Shown here: positions 7,860-15,933 of the stretch, one piece after another
How positions within the stretch are numbered: position 1 is the first letter of the stretch
How the letters are laid out: each line of letters opens with the position of its first letter
Origin: Microbacterium mangrovi
Lineage (GTDB): Bacteria > Actinomycetota > Actinomycetes > Actinomycetales > Microbacteriaceae
Direction of reading: 5' to 3'
Assembly (NCBI RefSeq): GCF_000802305.1
Contig: NZ_JTDK01000027.1
Location: 16,209 to 80,208, forward strand
DNA: 64,000 nt
Notes under the pieces: model-generated
Told to the model about the DNA's origin: nothing
The model's database searches: none
Seen by the model: the letters and a program-made list of their open reading frames with translations, nothing else
Position numbers and translations under genes: made by a program

Positions 7860-9488
7860 TCACTTGTGGATCGGCGCGTAGTGGAAGGTGAACGAGGCGT
7901 CCAGGACGGTGCCCTGGACATCCTTGCCCACGACCGCGACCTGCTTGCCCTGCGTCAGCGGCAGGGTGGAGAGGTCCTTGGCCACGAGGTCCTGGATCTG
8001 CTTGATCACGTCGCCGCGCTTGGCGGGGTCGGTGATGCCGACCTGCTCGGAGATCAGCTTCTGCACCTCGGGGTTGTCGTAGTGGTTGCCGAGGAAGTTG
8101 TTCTTCGAGAAGAACGGCGTGAGGTAGTTGTCGGCATCCGGGTAGTCCGGGAACCAGCCGAGCTGGTAGGCCGGGTACACGTCGGCGACGCGGTCCTTGG
8201 AGTACTGCACGTACTCGGTCTGGCCGAGGTTCACCTTGAACAGGCCGCCGGTCTCGAGCTGCGACTTGACGGCCGCGTACTCGTCGCCCGACGAGGGGCC
8301 GTAGTGGTCGCCCGTGTACTGCAGGTTCAGCGTGACCGGCGTGGTGACGCCCGCGGCCGCGAGCACGGACTTCGCCTTGTCGAGGCTGGGTCCGCCCGAG
8401 CCGTCGCCGTAGAGGCCCTTCAGGGACTCGCTGGCGTTCGGCACGCCCTGGGGCACGTAGCTGTACAGCGGCGTGTAGGTGTCCTTGAACACGTTGGTCG
8501 CGATCGCCTTGCGGTCGACGAGGTCGGCCGCGGCCTGACGCACGGCGAGCGCCTTCTTGGCATCCGCCTGCGGGGTCTTCGCGCCGAACGGCATCGTGTT
8601 GAAGTTGAACACGATGTAGCGGATCTCGCCGCCGGGACCGGTGACGAGCTTGACCTTGCTGTTGGACTTCAGCGACGAGATGTCGGTGGCCGACAGGCTC
8701 CGGTAGGCGACGTCGATGTTGCCGTTGCCGATGTCGAGCTTCATGTTCGAGGCATCCGCGTAGTACTTGACGTCGACGCCCGCGTTGGCGGCCTTGCCGA
8801 GGTTGCCGGCGTAGCCCGCGTACGGCTTGTAGGAGATCAGCTGGTTCACCTTGTAGGAGGTGATCGTGTACTGGCCGGCGAAGGCGTTCGCCTTGACGAT
8901 GTCGTTGTCGGGCATCACCTTGTCGGCGGGGAAGACCTTCTGGTCGACGATCGGGCCGGCCGGCGTCGTGAGGATCTGGGGCCAGGTCTGGTCGTTGGCG
9001 ACCTTCAGGTGGAAGACCACGGTGGTGTCGTCCTTGACCTCGGTCGAGGCGAGGTTGCCGAGGAGGGCCGCGGGGCCGTTCGGGTCGTTGATCTTCACCT
9101 GACGGTCGAACGAGAACTTCACCGACTCGGCGTTCAGCGGGTCGCCGTTGGCGAACTTGAGGCCCGGCTTGAGCTTGACCGTGTACTCGTTCGGCGTCGT
9201 GAAGGAGGCCGACTCGGCGATGCTCGGCGTCACCTCGGAGGTGCCGTACTTCGCGTTCATCAGGAACGGGTACACCTGCGTCTCGACGGCGTACGAGCCG
9301 TTGTCGTAGGAGCCTGCCGGGTCGATCGAGGTGATCTTGTCGGTCGTGCCGATGACGATCGGCTTGCTCGAACCGCCGGACCCGGTGTTCCCGCCTTTGC
9401 CGGCGCATCCGGACAGTGCGACAGCGGCCACACCGACCGCAGCGACTGCCAGAAGCATGCGTCCGCGTGATGACGTGTGCAATGACAT
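7860..9488 (-). CDS. Peptide-binding lipoprotein of ABC transporter (SBP family 5)
   Basis: A 542-residue extracytoplasmic substrate-binding protein of the DppA/OppA family. It has a signal peptide with lipobox VALSGC (cysteine near residue 27), so it is a lipoprotein, followed by a Gly/Ser-rich spacer. SBP family 5 features include the NEYTVKLKPGLKFANGDPL segment and the C-terminal LGWFPDYPDADNY. The start at 9488 is chosen for its GAGGAAAT Shine-Dalgarno; upstream in-frame codons would spoil the signal peptide. It is the first gene of the importer operon; 9489-9630 presumably holds the promoter. Confidence 0.93.
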   Translation of the reverse strand: MSLHTSSRGRMLLAVAAVGVAAVALSGCAGKGGNTGSGGSSKPIVIGTTDKITSIDPAGSYDNGSYAVETQVYPFLMNAKYGTSEVTPSIAESASFTTPNEYTVKLKPGLKFANGDPLNAESVKFSFDRQVKINDPNGPAALLGNLASTEVKDDTTVVFHLKVANDQTWPQILTTPAGPIVDQKVFPADKVMPDNDIVKANAFAGQYTITSYKVNQLISYKPYAGYAGNLGKAANAGVDVKYYADASNMKLDIGNGNIDVAYRSLSATDISSLKSNSKVKLVTGPGGEIRYIVFNFNTMPFGAKTPQADAKKALAVRQAAADLVDRKAIATNVFKDTYTPLYSYVPQGVPNASESLKGLYGDGSGGPSLDKAKSVLAAAGVTTPVTLNLQYTGDHYGPSSGDEYAAVKSQLETGGLFKVNLGQTEYVQYSKDRVADVYPAYQLGWFPDYPDADNYLTPFFSKNNFLGNHYDNPEVQKLISEQVGITDPAKRGDVIKQIQDLVAKDLSTLPLTQGKQVAVVGKDVQGTVLDASFTFHYAPIHK

Positions 9489-9630
9489 GTGTGATTTCCT
9501 CTGCTTTGAGGGGGGTTCCGCGCAGGGTGGCGCGGTGCGAGCATCCATTGTCACCCACGACCGCCGGATTCCGGGCATCCACCGGTGTTTTCGTGATCAG
9601 ACCGAGACCCGCGTCCGGTGAGACCGAGTG

Positions 9631-10185
9631 TCAGGATGCCTCGGTTCCGGAGAGTCCCGAGACGGCGCGCAGTTCGGCGGCGAGCGCCTCGATGCGGGCC
9701 GGTTTCGCGGCGAGGAACGCGAGCTGCGGGCCTCGCACCGGCACCAGATCGAGAGCGCCCGCGGCATCCTGCCCGCGCAGGGCGAGACGGAGCGCCGGGT
9801 ACGTGCGCAGCACCCGTCCGGTGCCCGGCGACAGGGCCGTGTGCTTCGCGAGGGATGCCGCGACGAGCTCGCGGGTGGGGCAGCGGAACACCGGGCCCTC
9901 GGCCGGGTCCCGGTACAGCTCGAGGGTCGTGCGGTCGACGACCAGGGCGACCCCGGTGTCGTCCGGCGCCGCGTCGCGGATGCCCTCGTCGCCGGTCACG
10001 GTCCGCAGCTGCGACGGAAGGTCGGGACGCATCTGCGCCAGCACCACGACCGCGCCGGGACGGGATGCCCGGACCGTCTTCGCGAAGCGTCCCCACGCGA
10101 AGAACAGCCGCGAGGCGTCGCCGCTCAGCAGCACGCCGACCACGACCGCGAGCACGGCCACGGTGACGATCACCCACAGGTCCAC
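9631..10185 (-). CDS. Hypothetical protein with N-terminal membrane anchor
   Basis: A 184-residue protein starting MDLWVIVTVAVLAVVVGVLL, a single N-terminal signal anchor. The rest is soluble, with LVVDRTTLELYRDPAEGPVFRC in the middle. I do not recognise a family. It is co-oriented with kynU, 37 bp after it. Codon use is normal for the window and the length suggests an intact gene. Confidence 0.7.
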   Translation of the reverse strand: MDLWVIVTVAVLAVVVGVLLSGDASRLFFAWGRFAKTVRASRPGAVVVLAQMRPDLPSQLRTVTGDEGIRDAAPDDTGVALVVDRTTLELYRDPAEGPVFRCPTRELVAASLAKHTALSPGTGRVLRTYPALRLALRGQDAAGALDLVPVRGPQLAFLAAKPARIEALAAELRAVSGLSGTEAS

Positions 10186-10221
10186 AGTGGGACCCTATGT
10201 CATCGGTCGGTGCGACAGCCC

Positions 10222-11487
10222 TCAGGTCACGGCGCCGCGCACCTGGAACTCGGGGGCGCGCCACAGCTCCTCGTCGAGCACCGTGCGCAGGGACTCGACG
10301 GCATCCCACACGTCCGCGAAGCCGAGGTACAGGGGCGTGATGCCGAAGCGCAGCACGTGCGGCTCGCGGTAGTCGCCGATCACGCCGCGGGCGATCAGGG
10401 CCTGCATGACCGCGTAGCCCTCCGGATGCAGGAAGCTCACGTGACTGCCCCGGTCGGCGTGAGCGCGCGGGGTGATGAGCGTCAGCGGATGCCCGGCCAG
10501 CCGCGTCTCGACGAGCTCGATGAACAGGTCGGTGAGCGCCAGCGACTTGGACCGGAGCTGCTGCCCGTCCGCGCTCAGGGCGATGTCGATGCCGACCTCC
10601 ATGGTCGCCAGCGACACGATGGGCTGCGTACCGACGAGGAAGCTGGCCGCCCCCGGCGCCGGGTCGTAGCCGACCGCCATCTCGAACGGGCGGGCGTGTC
10701 CCCACCAGCCCGACAGCGGCTGCTTCGCGCGCGCCGCGTGCTTCGGCGACACCCACACGAACGCCGGGGATCCGGGCCCGCCGTTGAGGTACTTGTAGGT
10801 GCAGCCGACGGCGAAGTCGGCATCCGCGGCGGTCACGTCCACGGGCACCGCGCCGATCGAGTGGCACAGGTCCCACACGGCGAGCGCGCCGGCGGCGTGG
10901 ATCTCGGCGGTGGTGGCATCCATGTCCCACCAGGCGCCCGTGCGGTAGTTGACCCCGGTGAGCAGCACCACGGCGACGTCGTCGTCGAGGGCGTCCGCGA
11001 GCGGATGCTCGTCGTCGATGAGCCGCAGCTCGTACGGGCGCCCGTCGGGGTGTCCGAGCATCCCGATGATCCCCTCGATGATGTAGAGGTCGCTCGGGAA
11101 GTTCTCCTGCTCGGACACGATGACGCGGCGCGCGGGGGCGTCCTCCCGCTGGATGCCGAGGGCCGCCGCGAGCGCCTTGAACACGTTGATCGACGTGGTG
11201 TCGGTCGCGACGCACGATCCCGGCGTGCCGCCGATGAGCTGCGCGATCTTGTCGCCGATGCGGGTGGGCAGCGCGAACCAGTCGTGGGTGTTCCAGCTGC
11301 CGATCAGGTCGCGGCCCCACTCGACGGTGACGACGGATGCCGCCCGCTCCACGGCCGCCTTCGGCAGCGCGCCCAGCGAGTTGCCGTCGAGGTAGATGAC
11401 GCCCGGCGGGAGGTCGAACAGGTCGCGGAACGGACGCAGCGGGTCGGTCTGGTCGGCGGCGACGCAGGCCTCGCGGGAGCTCAGCAT
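10222..11487 (-). CDS. kynU: Kynureninase
   Basis: A 421-residue PLP-dependent enzyme of the aminotransferase class V fold. It cleaves kynurenine (or 3-hydroxykynurenine) to (3-hydroxy)anthranilate and alanine in tryptophan breakdown. It has YLDGNSLGALPK near the N terminus, the GVNYRTG segment, and the PLP-lysine region GCTYKYLNGGPGSP (Lys near 232). Start ATG at 11487 gives the usual kynureninase N terminus and length. No other kyn gene is visible here. Confidence 0.93.
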   Translation of the reverse strand: MLSSREACVAADQTDPLRPFRDLFDLPPGVIYLDGNSLGALPKAAVERAASVVTVEWGRDLIGSWNTHDWFALPTRIGDKIAQLIGGTPGSCVATDTTSINVFKALAAALGIQREDAPARRVIVSEQENFPSDLYIIEGIIGMLGHPDGRPYELRLIDDEHPLADALDDDVAVVLLTGVNYRTGAWWDMDATTAEIHAAGALAVWDLCHSIGAVPVDVTAADADFAVGCTYKYLNGGPGSPAFVWVSPKHAARAKQPLSGWWGHARPFEMAVGYDPAPGAASFLVGTQPIVSLATMEVGIDIALSADGQQLRSKSLALTDLFIELVETRLAGHPLTLITPRAHADRGSHVSFLHPEGYAVMQALIARGVIGDYREPHVLRFGITPLYLGFADVWDAVESLRTVLDEELWRAPEFQVRGAVT

Positions 11488-11518
11488 GTGCCCACGGTAT
11501 CCCGAGAACCCGATCCGC

Positions 11519-11583
11519 GAGACAGGGTCTCGCCGCCGACACGGGCCCGCGACGACCCGGTCTCGTCGCCGCGGACCTGTCTC
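11519..11583. repeat. Inverted repeat with GAGACAGG / CCTGTCTC arms
   Basis: Outer arms GAGACAGG and CCTGTCTC enclose a GC-rich segment with two copies of a GGTCTCG(C/T)CGCCG-like word. It lies in the divergent kynU-adh gap. The same arm word begins the hairpin at 3971-4016, so both may belong to one dispersed palindromic family. It could also act as an operator. Confidence 0.5.
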
Positions 11584-11648
11584 GATGACCCGCCCCCGCC
11601 GCCGAGGCTTCCGTGACACGCTGGAGGGACACCGTGGAAGGGGATGCC

Positions 11649-12683
11649 ATGAAGGCTGTGCAGTATCGCGAGATCGGCAAAGGACCCGAGGTCGTCGAGG
11701 TCGACACTCCCGAACCGGGGCCCGGGCAGATCCGGCTGAAGGTGACCGCGGCGGGCCTGTGCCACTCGGACTGGTTTCTCATGGATCTGCCGGCCGACCA
11801 GTACGCGTACGGTCTGCCGCTCACCCTCGGGCACGAGATCGCCGGCGTCGCGGACAAGCTCGGCGACGGGGTCGTCGGCATCGAGGTCGGCGCGTCGTAC
11901 GCGGTGTACGGCCCGTGGGGATGCGGCGTCTGCCACGCCTGCGCCGAGGGCAAGGAGAACTACTGCGCCCGGGCGGCATCCCTCGGCATCGCGCCTCCCG
12001 GACTCGGCGCGCCCGGCGGCATGGCGGAGTACGTCATCGTCGACAGCGCGCGGCATCTGCTGCCCCTCGGCGACCTCGATCCGGTGCAGACGGTCTCGCT
12101 GACGGATGCCGGACTCACGCCGTACCACGCGATCAAGGCCGCCCAGCACAAGCTGTATCCGGGGGCGTTCGCGCTGGTGCTCGGCGTCGGCGGCCTCGGG
12201 CACGTCGGGGTGCAGATCATCCGGGCGATCAGCGAGGCGACCGTGATCGCGGTCGACGTCAGCGAGGACAAGCTCGCCCTCGCCCGCGAGGTCGGAGCCC
12301 ACCACACGGTGCTGTCGGGCCCGGATGCCGCCGCCCAGGTGCGCGAACTCACCGGCGGACTCGGGGCGGATGCCGTGTTCGACTTCGTCGGCGTCCAGCC
12401 CACGATCGACACCGCACGGGAGTCGGTCGCGATCGACGGGTTCATCCACATCGTCGGCATCGGCGGAGGCATCCTGCCCGCGGGGTTCTTCTCGACCCCC
12501 TTCGGCGCGGCGGTGCGCAACCCGTACTGGGGGTCGCGCTCGGAGCTCGCCGAGGTGCTCGACCTCGCCCGCACCGGCGCCGTGTCGGTGCACGTGCAGC
12601 AGTACGGCTTCGACACCGCGGTGGAGGCCTATGGCCGCCTGCACCACGGCCAGGTGCGCGGCCGCGCCGTCGTGGTTCCGTAG
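11649..12683 (+). CDS. Zinc-dependent alcohol dehydrogenase (MDR family)
   Basis: A 344-residue medium-chain dehydrogenase/reductase oxidising alcohols with NAD(P). The catalytic-zinc residues appear as Cys in GLCHSDW and GHE. The structural-zinc lobe is GCGVCHACAEGKENYC with four cysteines. The Rossmann motif GVGGLGHVGVQ follows at about 178. Start ATG 11649 follows a GAAGGGG Shine-Dalgarno. It is divergent from kynU. Substrate is not determinable from sequence. Confidence 0.92.
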   Translation: MKAVQYREIGKGPEVVEVDTPEPGPGQIRLKVTAAGLCHSDWFLMDLPADQYAYGLPLTLGHEIAGVADKLGDGVVGIEVGASYAVYGPWGCGVCHACAEGKENYCARAASLGIAPPGLGAPGGMAEYVIVDSARHLLPLGDLDPVQTVSLTDAGLTPYHAIKAAQHKLYPGAFALVLGVGGLGHVGVQIIRAISEATVIAVDVSEDKLALAREVGAHHTVLSGPDAAAQVRELTGGLGADAVFDFVGVQPTIDTARESVAIDGFIHIVGIGGGILPAGFFSTPFGAAVRNPYWGSRSELAEVLDLARTGAVSVHVQQYGFDTAVEAYGRLHHGQVRGRAVVVP

Positions 12684-12699
12684 CTGAGGGCTCCCGCTT

Positions 12700-12727
12700 G
12701 TTGAGCGAGCGAAGCGAGACGAAACGC
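12700..12727. repeat. REP-like element, type 2 (single copy)
   Basis: A palindrome-rich word with core GAGCGAGCGAAGCGAGAC placed 16 bp after the adh stop. Paired copies occur at 17748-17829 and 59760-59841. All are intergenic, consistent with a dispersed REP/BIME family. Confidence 0.75.
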
Positions 12728-12826
12728 TCCACGCCCGTCGCTAGCCGGTCGGCCGGGTCGTGACCTCCTCCTTTCGTTGGTGCGACCCAGTCTCAAGCCG
12801 TCGCCCACGCGACTGCCCCACGTTCG

Positions 12827-13348
12827 TCAGCGTCGTGGGGGGCTGACGAAGTTGCGGAGGAGGGGCGCACCGACCGGATCTGAATAGGACTGCATGAGCG
12901 CTACCGGGTCCGCATCCGCGATGTACGAGTACATGACCGCCGGGTGGAGATAGTCGCGGTCGCGGATCCGGAGATCCATCGGGCGGCCGAGACGACTCAG
13001 TCCCGTCCATCGGTCGCCGAAGTCGATGACCGCATACCCGGGGGCGCATTCGCGCCAATCGAAAGGGAAGAAGACATGCCCAAGATTGCGCGTCGACCGG
13101 AGGTCGTCTCCGACATAGTCGATCAGCATGCGCTCGATTGCATTCATCTCCGGTGAGGTCATCAACAGCCGGGGCTCCTCTGCGCGCTCCGCGCGCTCCA
13201 GCGCAATCGTGCGATCCGCTGCAGTGATCGTGAACCGGATTTCTCCGCCGTCGTTTGCGATGGTGACACTCCCGGGAGCATGGAAGATCGCGTATCCCGC
13301 GCCCGCCGCCCAGGCCGAAAAGTCGGGGTTCAGTTCGATCGTGTTCAT
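12827..13348 (-). CDS. Putative immunity protein, Imm61-like (TNT antitoxin type)
   Basis: A 173-residue small soluble protein: MNTIELNPDFSAWAAGAGYA, a GGEIRFTI strand, MNAIERMLIDYVGDDLRS and a C-terminal LRNFVSPPRR. The pattern of a W/Y-rich start, GGEIR strand and ERYF-like helix followed by DDVRS resembles Imm61-type immunity proteins that inhibit TNT toxins. Its ATG overlaps the stop of the TNT-like fragment (ATGA), the expected order for a toxin and its immunity gene. The family call is by recognition and needs a profile search. Confidence 0.6.
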   Translation of the reverse strand: MNTIELNPDFSAWAAGAGYAIFHAPGSVTIANDGGEIRFTITAADRTIALERAERAEEPRLLMTSPEMNAIERMLIDYVGDDLRSTRNLGHVFFPFDWRECAPGYAVIDFGDRWTGLSRLGRPMDLRIRDRDYLHPAVMYSYIADADPVALMQSYSDPVGAPLLRNFVSPPRR

Positions 13349-13801
13349 TTCAGCACTTTCGCATGAACAAGCTCATGAACGGACCTCTCGACATGGTCCA
13401 TGTCACGGACGAGCACTTGGGCACCGCCGCCGCCATGGCCGAACGCGCGAGCGACTTCGCTGATCTCGATGGTCCAGCCCTCTGGAAGGTGCCCTGTGAG
13501 TTCGTATCTGTAGAGTTGCCGCGCGAGCGACGAAATGGGCAGTGCGCGTTCTTCGAAACTGGACGTCACGCCGTTGAACCTGAGCGCCAGATACTGTCCG
13601 CTGTCCGGCCCGACCCGATCGAGCTGCTTCCCGTAGTCGCGCACGAAGGCCCTGATGTTTGAGTACGCGACCCGAACGGATCGCGTCCACCAGCTGCGCG
13701 CCGTCATCCAGCAAACCCGCGCCACTGAACACCGTGGCGGTCTCCACCGGACCGGACGTCAACGGACCACTCGACACAACACCGTCCTCCAACGGTCGCA
13801 T
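13345..13801 (-). pseudogene. Remnant of a TNT-domain polymorphic toxin, frameshifted and truncated
   Basis: The last 95 or so codons read YGKQLDRVGPDSGQYLALRF, then SFEERALPISSLARQLYRYE, GWTIEISEVARAFGHGGGGAQ and VHELVHAKVLK. This matches the order of motifs in TNT (tuberculosis necrotizing toxin) NAD+ glycohydrolase domains. Upstream, coding-like sequence (VMRPLEDGVVSSGPLTSGP...GAQLVDAIRSG) continues in a different frame, with the switch near 13670-13695, and the large N-terminal delivery region is missing. It therefore looks inactivated, although a short product from an internal start cannot be excluded. Confidence 0.6.
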
Positions 13802-13888
13802 CACGGGCCCACCCCCCAACCTACCCGGGCAGCCCCGGTCCCGTTGCGCTCGGCACGGCCCGGTGGTCTCCGTGAGACATGGTGCTCC

Positions 13889-13923
13889 CGCCGAAACAAG
13901 GTCACGGCGCACTTGTTTCGGCG
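13889..13923. repeat. 12-bp perfect inverted repeat
   Basis: Arms CGCCGAAACAAG and CTTGTTTCGGCG with an 11-nt loop, in the gap between the toxin remnant and the ABC exporter genes. It could be a terminator-like hairpin or a dispersed palindrome. No T run follows. Confidence 0.55.
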
Positions 13924-13974
13924 GCGCGACTCGGTCTCGGCGACGCCCGACGAGGATGCCGCCCCGACGCGATT

Positions 13975-13995
13975 GCCCTTCGACGGGCTCAGGGC
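13975..13995. repeat. REP-like element, type 1 (single copy)
   Basis: A GCCCTTCGACGGGCTCAGGG-type palindrome. It is the same family as the pairs at 15035-15094 and 22853-22914 and the large array at 42584-43564. Confidence 0.8.
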
Positions 13996-14079
13996 GCTTG
14001 CGCACCCGTGACAAACGTCACGGGAACGACGTGACGGGGGTGTGCGGGCGGGGCATCCGGACCGCGGCACTCTTGAACC

Positions 14080-15123
14080 ATGACAATCCCCACACCCACT
14101 CCAGCCGCCGCCGGCACGTCGCCCGGAGCCTCCGGGCGCGTGGGCCCAGCGGTCGCCGCATCCGGCATCACGAAGAGCTTCGGCAAAGTCCGGGCCGTCG
14201 ACGGCGTCTCGCTCGAGATCGAGCAGGGTGAGATCGTCGCGTTCCTCGGCCCGAACGGAGCCGGCAAGACCACGACCATCGACATGCTGCTGGGCTTGTC
14301 GCATCCCGACACCGGCTCGGTGAAGGTGTTCGGCGAGTCGCCGCGCGCCGCCATCGCGCACGGACTCGTCTCGGCGGTGCTGCAGACCGGCGGCCTGCTC
14401 AAGGACATCACCGTCCGCGAGACCCTCCAGCTGACCGCGAGCCTGTTCGCCGACACGCGACCGGTCGACGAGGTCATGAAGCGCGCGGGCATCACCGAGA
14501 TCGCCGGCCGCAAGGTGGGCGTGTGCTCCGGCGGCCAGCAGCAGCGCCTGCGGTTCGCGATGGCGCTGCTCAGCGACCCGGGGCTGCTCATCCTCGACGA
14601 GCCGACCACCGGCATGGACGTCGAAGGACGCCGCTCGTTCTGGAGCAGCATCCGCGCCGACGCCGACCGCGGCCGCACCGTGCTGTTCGCCACCCACTAC
14701 CTCGACGAGGCCGACGAATACGCGGACCGCATCGTGCTGATGGCCCGCGGCCGCATCGTCGCCGACGGAACCGCGTCCGAGATCAAGAACCTGGTGTCGG
14801 GCCGCACCGTCCATGCGACCCTTGCCGCGGCGGACCTCAGCGTGCTGGCATCCCTCCCCGGCGTCGACAATGTCGAGGTGAAGGGCGACCGCGTCGCGAT
14901 CCGCACCAAGGACTCGGATGCCGCGGCCCGCTACCTGCTCACGCAGACACCCGCCCGCGACGTGGAGATCACGGCTCAGAACCTCGAGAGCGTGTTCCTC
15001 GCCCTCACCGCCGACACCGAGTCGGATCACACGCGCCCTGAGCCCGTCGAAGGGCAGAACCCCGGCTCGGAAGACCCTTCGACAAGCTCAGGGTCCACCT
15101 CTTATGAAGGAGCCCTGTCGTGA
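14080..15123 (+). CDS. ABC exporter ATP-binding protein (DrrA/ABC-2 type)
   Basis: A 347-residue ATPase of the daunorubicin-resistance/ABC-2 class that drives the adjacent permease. It has Walker A GPNGAGKTTTIDML, a degenerate signature CSGGQQQRLRFAMAL (Cys in place of the usual Leu/Val before SGG), Walker B LLILDEPTTGMD and the switch HYLDEADEYADR. About 30 C-terminal residues (RPEPVEG...DPSTSSG) are encoded by an inverted pair of REP-like elements. The stop overlaps the permease start. Substrate is unknown. Confidence 0.92.
   Translation: MTIPTPTPAAAGTSPGASGRVGPAVAASGITKSFGKVRAVDGVSLEIEQGEIVAFLGPNGAGKTTTIDMLLGLSHPDTGSVKVFGESPRAAIAHGLVSAVLQTGGLLKDITVRETLQLTASLFADTRPVDEVMKRAGITEIAGRKVGVCSGGQQQRLRFAMALLSDPGLLILDEPTTGMDVEGRRSFWSSIRADADRGRTVLFATHYLDEADEYADRIVLMARGRIVADGTASEIKNLVSGRTVHATLAAADLSVLASLPGVDNVEVKGDRVAIRTKDSDAAARYLLTQTPARDVEITAQNLESVFLALTADTESDHTRPEPVEGQNPGSEDPSTSSGSTSYEGALS
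15035..15094. repeat. REP-like type 1 inverted pair inside a coding region
   Basis: Two opposed copies (15035-15055 GCCCTGAGCCCGTCGAAGGG-type; 15074-15094 ACCCTTCGACAAGCTCAGGG-type) lie within the last codons of the ABC ATPase gene. They supply RPEPVEG and DPSTSSG peptides and can form a long hairpin just before the permease gene. Confidence 0.85.
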
Positions 15124-15917
15124 CCTCCATCAACCTGGAGCGCCGCGTTCCCGCGTTCGGCGGCTTCAACCTCACCTATCTGCGCATCGAGCTGATGCGC
15201 AAGCTCCGCAATCGCCGCGGGATGCTGTTCATCGTCGCATTCCCGATCATGATGTACGTCATCGTCGGGGCCCGGTTCGTGCACACGCAGCTCACCGCGG
15301 TGCCGATCTCGCAGGGCGGACCCTCCGTCGCCGCCTACATCATGGTGTCGATGGCGATGTACGGGGCGATGATGTCGGCCACGCAGACCGGCGCGGCCGT
15401 CGCGATCGAACGCACGCAGGGCTGGAGCCGGCAGCTGCGCCTCACCCCGCTGAACCCGCTCGTGAACGTCATCATCAAGATGATCGCCGGGATGCTGCTG
15501 GGCCTCATCGCCGTCATCGCGACGTACGTCGCCGCCGCGATCAGCGGAGTGCAGCTGACCCCGGTGCAGTGGATCGCGACGGGACTCACCGCCTGGCTGC
15601 TCGCCGGCGCGGTGTTCACCACCCTCGGCCTCATGATCGGCTACATGGTGCCCGGCGAGAACGCCGCCCAGATCACCAGCTTCGTGATCGTCATCCTGTC
15701 GTTCCTCGGCGGACTCTTCTACCCGCTCAGCCAGATGCCGGAGTTCCTGCAGACCATCGCGAAGTTCACGCCGGTGTACGGCATCAGCCAGATGGCCCGC
15801 GCGCCCCTCACCGGCGACCCGTTCGACATCTGGGCACTGGTGAACGCCCTCGTCTGGTTCGCGATCTTCGTGGCGGGCACGGTGTTCTTCTTCCGGCGCG
15901 ACACCAAGCGGGTCTGA
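15120..15917 (+). CDS. ABC-2 type exporter permease
   Basis: A 265-residue permease with six predicted helices, including MLFIVAFPIMMYVIVGARFV, IMVSMAMYGAMMSAT and SFVIVILSFLGGLFYPLSQMP, the last a typical ABC-2 signature region. It starts at GTG 15120 within the ATPase stop, with AAGGAG upstream. It is followed by the two-component genes, the usual arrangement for a sensor-regulated exporter. Confidence 0.92.
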   Translation: MTSINLERRVPAFGGFNLTYLRIELMRKLRNRRGMLFIVAFPIMMYVIVGARFVHTQLTAVPISQGGPSVAAYIMVSMAMYGAMMSATQTGAAVAIERTQGWSRQLRLTPLNPLVNVIIKMIAGMLLGLIAVIATYVAAAISGVQLTPVQWIATGLTAWLLAGAVFTTLGLMIGYMVPGENAAQITSFVIVILSFLGGLFYPLSQMPEFLQTIAKFTPVYGISQMARAPLTGDPFDIWALVNALVWFAIFVAGTVFFFRRDTKRV

Positions 15918-15933
15918 CCCTAGGGTGAAGAGC

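Noticed and set aside
14521..14550. Degenerate ABC signature (CSGGQ) as evidence of a dead ATPase
   Set aside because: Walker A, Walker B and the switch histidine are intact, and variation at the first signature residue is common.
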